Positions 63,232 to 64,000 of a stretch of 64,000 nucleotides of DNA are shown here, one piece after another. The stretch lies in NCBI GenBank assembly GCA_002104895.1, contig MCFG01000068.1, forward strand, positions 101,001-165,000, in the 5' to 3' direction. The notes under the pieces are model-generated. The model was not told where the DNA came from and searched no databases. It saw nothing but the letters and a program-made list of their open reading frames with translations. The number at the start of each line of letters is the position of its first letter. Within the stretch, counting starts at the first letter, position 1. The DNA comes from Anaeromyces robustus. Taxonomy: Eukaryota > Neocallimastigomycota > Neocallimastigomycetes > Neocallimastigales > Neocallimastigaceae. Position numbers and translations under genes: made by a program.

Positions 63232-64000
63232 ATAGAATATATATATAAAATTTGAAAATGTTATATAATAAATTTAAAAATTGATCAGTTAACTAATTAT
63301 ATATATATATTTTTTTTTTAAAAAAAAATGTAAATAAAGGATTTATTGGTAGTGAAGGTCAAAATCAATACAGTAATCCATATAAAAGTGATCTGTATTC
63401 ACAACCAAGCATTAAAAAGCAAGCTCATAGAATAGCAGAAGAAAATAGAAGAGCCTCTAAAGAATTTTTAACTGGACAACCAATAGTTCCTTCTAATTCT
63501 GAATTTGCAAGAGATCAAAATTTACAATATACTGTTCCTGAACAATTAGACATAACAGATTTAAATACTATTGCAGATAGTAATCCTACACTTCATAACT
63601 CATATACACCTGCAACTTTTGAACCATCTGTTACATCATCTAAAGCTACAAATAATAATAAATCTAATTCACCAACATCTTTAAATACTAATAATTCAAA
63701 TATTTCAAGAAACATGGACGATCAAAAGAACTCTCAATCTCAATCATTTTTATTAAAAAATGGTACAGCTATAAAAATTGATGACGATGATGAAAAGTCA
63801 TTAAAACCTCCAAGAAAAAGAACCGTTTGTTGTAATTGTTGTCCATTATGGTTATGTGTTAGTATAACTATAGCAATTCTTGCAATTGCTGGTATATTAA
63901 CTTATATCTTTTGGCCAAAAATTCCAGATGTTAATATTACAAGTATTACTTTAGCAAATGATCCAAATGCTATAGCTTATAATCTTTCAGCTGATGGAGG
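63091..64000 (+). CDS. Single-pass membrane protein with extracytoplasmic domain, LEA2-like (partial, runs off the window)
   Basis: Exon 1 (63091-63112, seven codons plus one base) and exon 2 (63340 to beyond 64000) join in frame to give MEENNNIGFIGSEGQ and about 227 residues up to the edge. The first 160 residues are polar, Asn/Ser-rich and probably cytoplasmic (KKQAHRIAEENRRASKEFL, then NNNKSNSPTSLNTNNSN). A basic-Cys motif (PPRKRTVCCNCCPLWLC, about 164-180) leads into a membrane helix (about 178-199). Then comes FWPKIPDVNITSITLANDPN, the start of a beta-rich domain as in LEA2/Tag1-like fungal vacuolar membrane proteins. The Cys cluster before the helix could be palmitoylated. Intron 1 carries (AAAT)n at 63190-63234. 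The family call rests on the layout and on the PDVNITSI segment only. Confidence 0.7.

Overview
The window is eukaryotic nuclear DNA of extreme A+T content. Genes are sparse, several have many short GT..AG introns (donors mostly GTAAAT, GTAAGT or GTATGT), and the non-coding DNA is full of (TTTA)n, (TTTTA)n, (ATT)n and homopolymer runs. This composition, Asn/Gln/Ser-rich proteins, secreted proteins with hevein-type chitin-binding (CBM18) domains, a Stealth-type phosphotransferase and TAM41/IPMK/GID1-type housekeeping genes fit an anaerobic gut fungus (Neocallimastigomycota) best. A dictyostelid-like amoeba is the main alternative, but tandem CBM18 domains argue against it. This is an inference from style and gene content, not from a marker gene.

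Layout. 0.4-3.4 kb: an eight-exon GID1/RanBP9 homologue (SPRY-LisH-CTLH-CRA), + strand. 4.4-6.1 kb: an Asn-rich single-pass membrane protein, - strand. 6.1-9.8 kb: simple-sequence DNA. 9.8-28.9 kb: a locus that has grown by local duplication. It holds three tandem units of about 4 kb, each with a conserved 33-nt hairpin, a TATA box and a small secreted Cys-rich protein. The third protein carries two extra CBM18 domains. Around the units lie broken copies of a secreted-protein gene (10.1-11.1 and 14.1-14.8 kb) and 3' fragments of an LRR membrane-protein gene (12.5-12.9 and 27.3-27.8 kb). 29.1-29.6 kb: an intact secreted protein of unknown family. 29.6-36.3 kb: no gene seen. 36.3-38.8 kb: a five-exon protein with a four-helix voltage-sensor-like domain and a long disordered tail. 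38.8-44.7 kb: no gene, but a purine-skewed tract and a tandem satellite of about 255 bp (41.4-42.4 kb). 44.7-46.5 kb: a Stealth-family phosphotransferase, - strand. 46.5-52.1 kb: no intact gene. 52.1-53.6 kb: a three-exon inositol polyphosphate multikinase (- strand), divergent from an eight-exon TAM41 (CDP-diacylglycerol synthase) at 55.5-58.2 kb. 58.2-63.1 kb: no gene. 63.1 kb to the end: the first two exons of a membrane protein cut off by the window edge.

The housekeeping genes do not form one pathway. The most coherent biology is the duplicated locus, where a shared promoter, a shared signal peptide and a ten-cysteine domain appear with and without chitin-binding modules. It looks like a young secreted or cell-surface gene family under active birth and death. 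No tRNA, rRNA, CRISPR or intact transposon was recognised.
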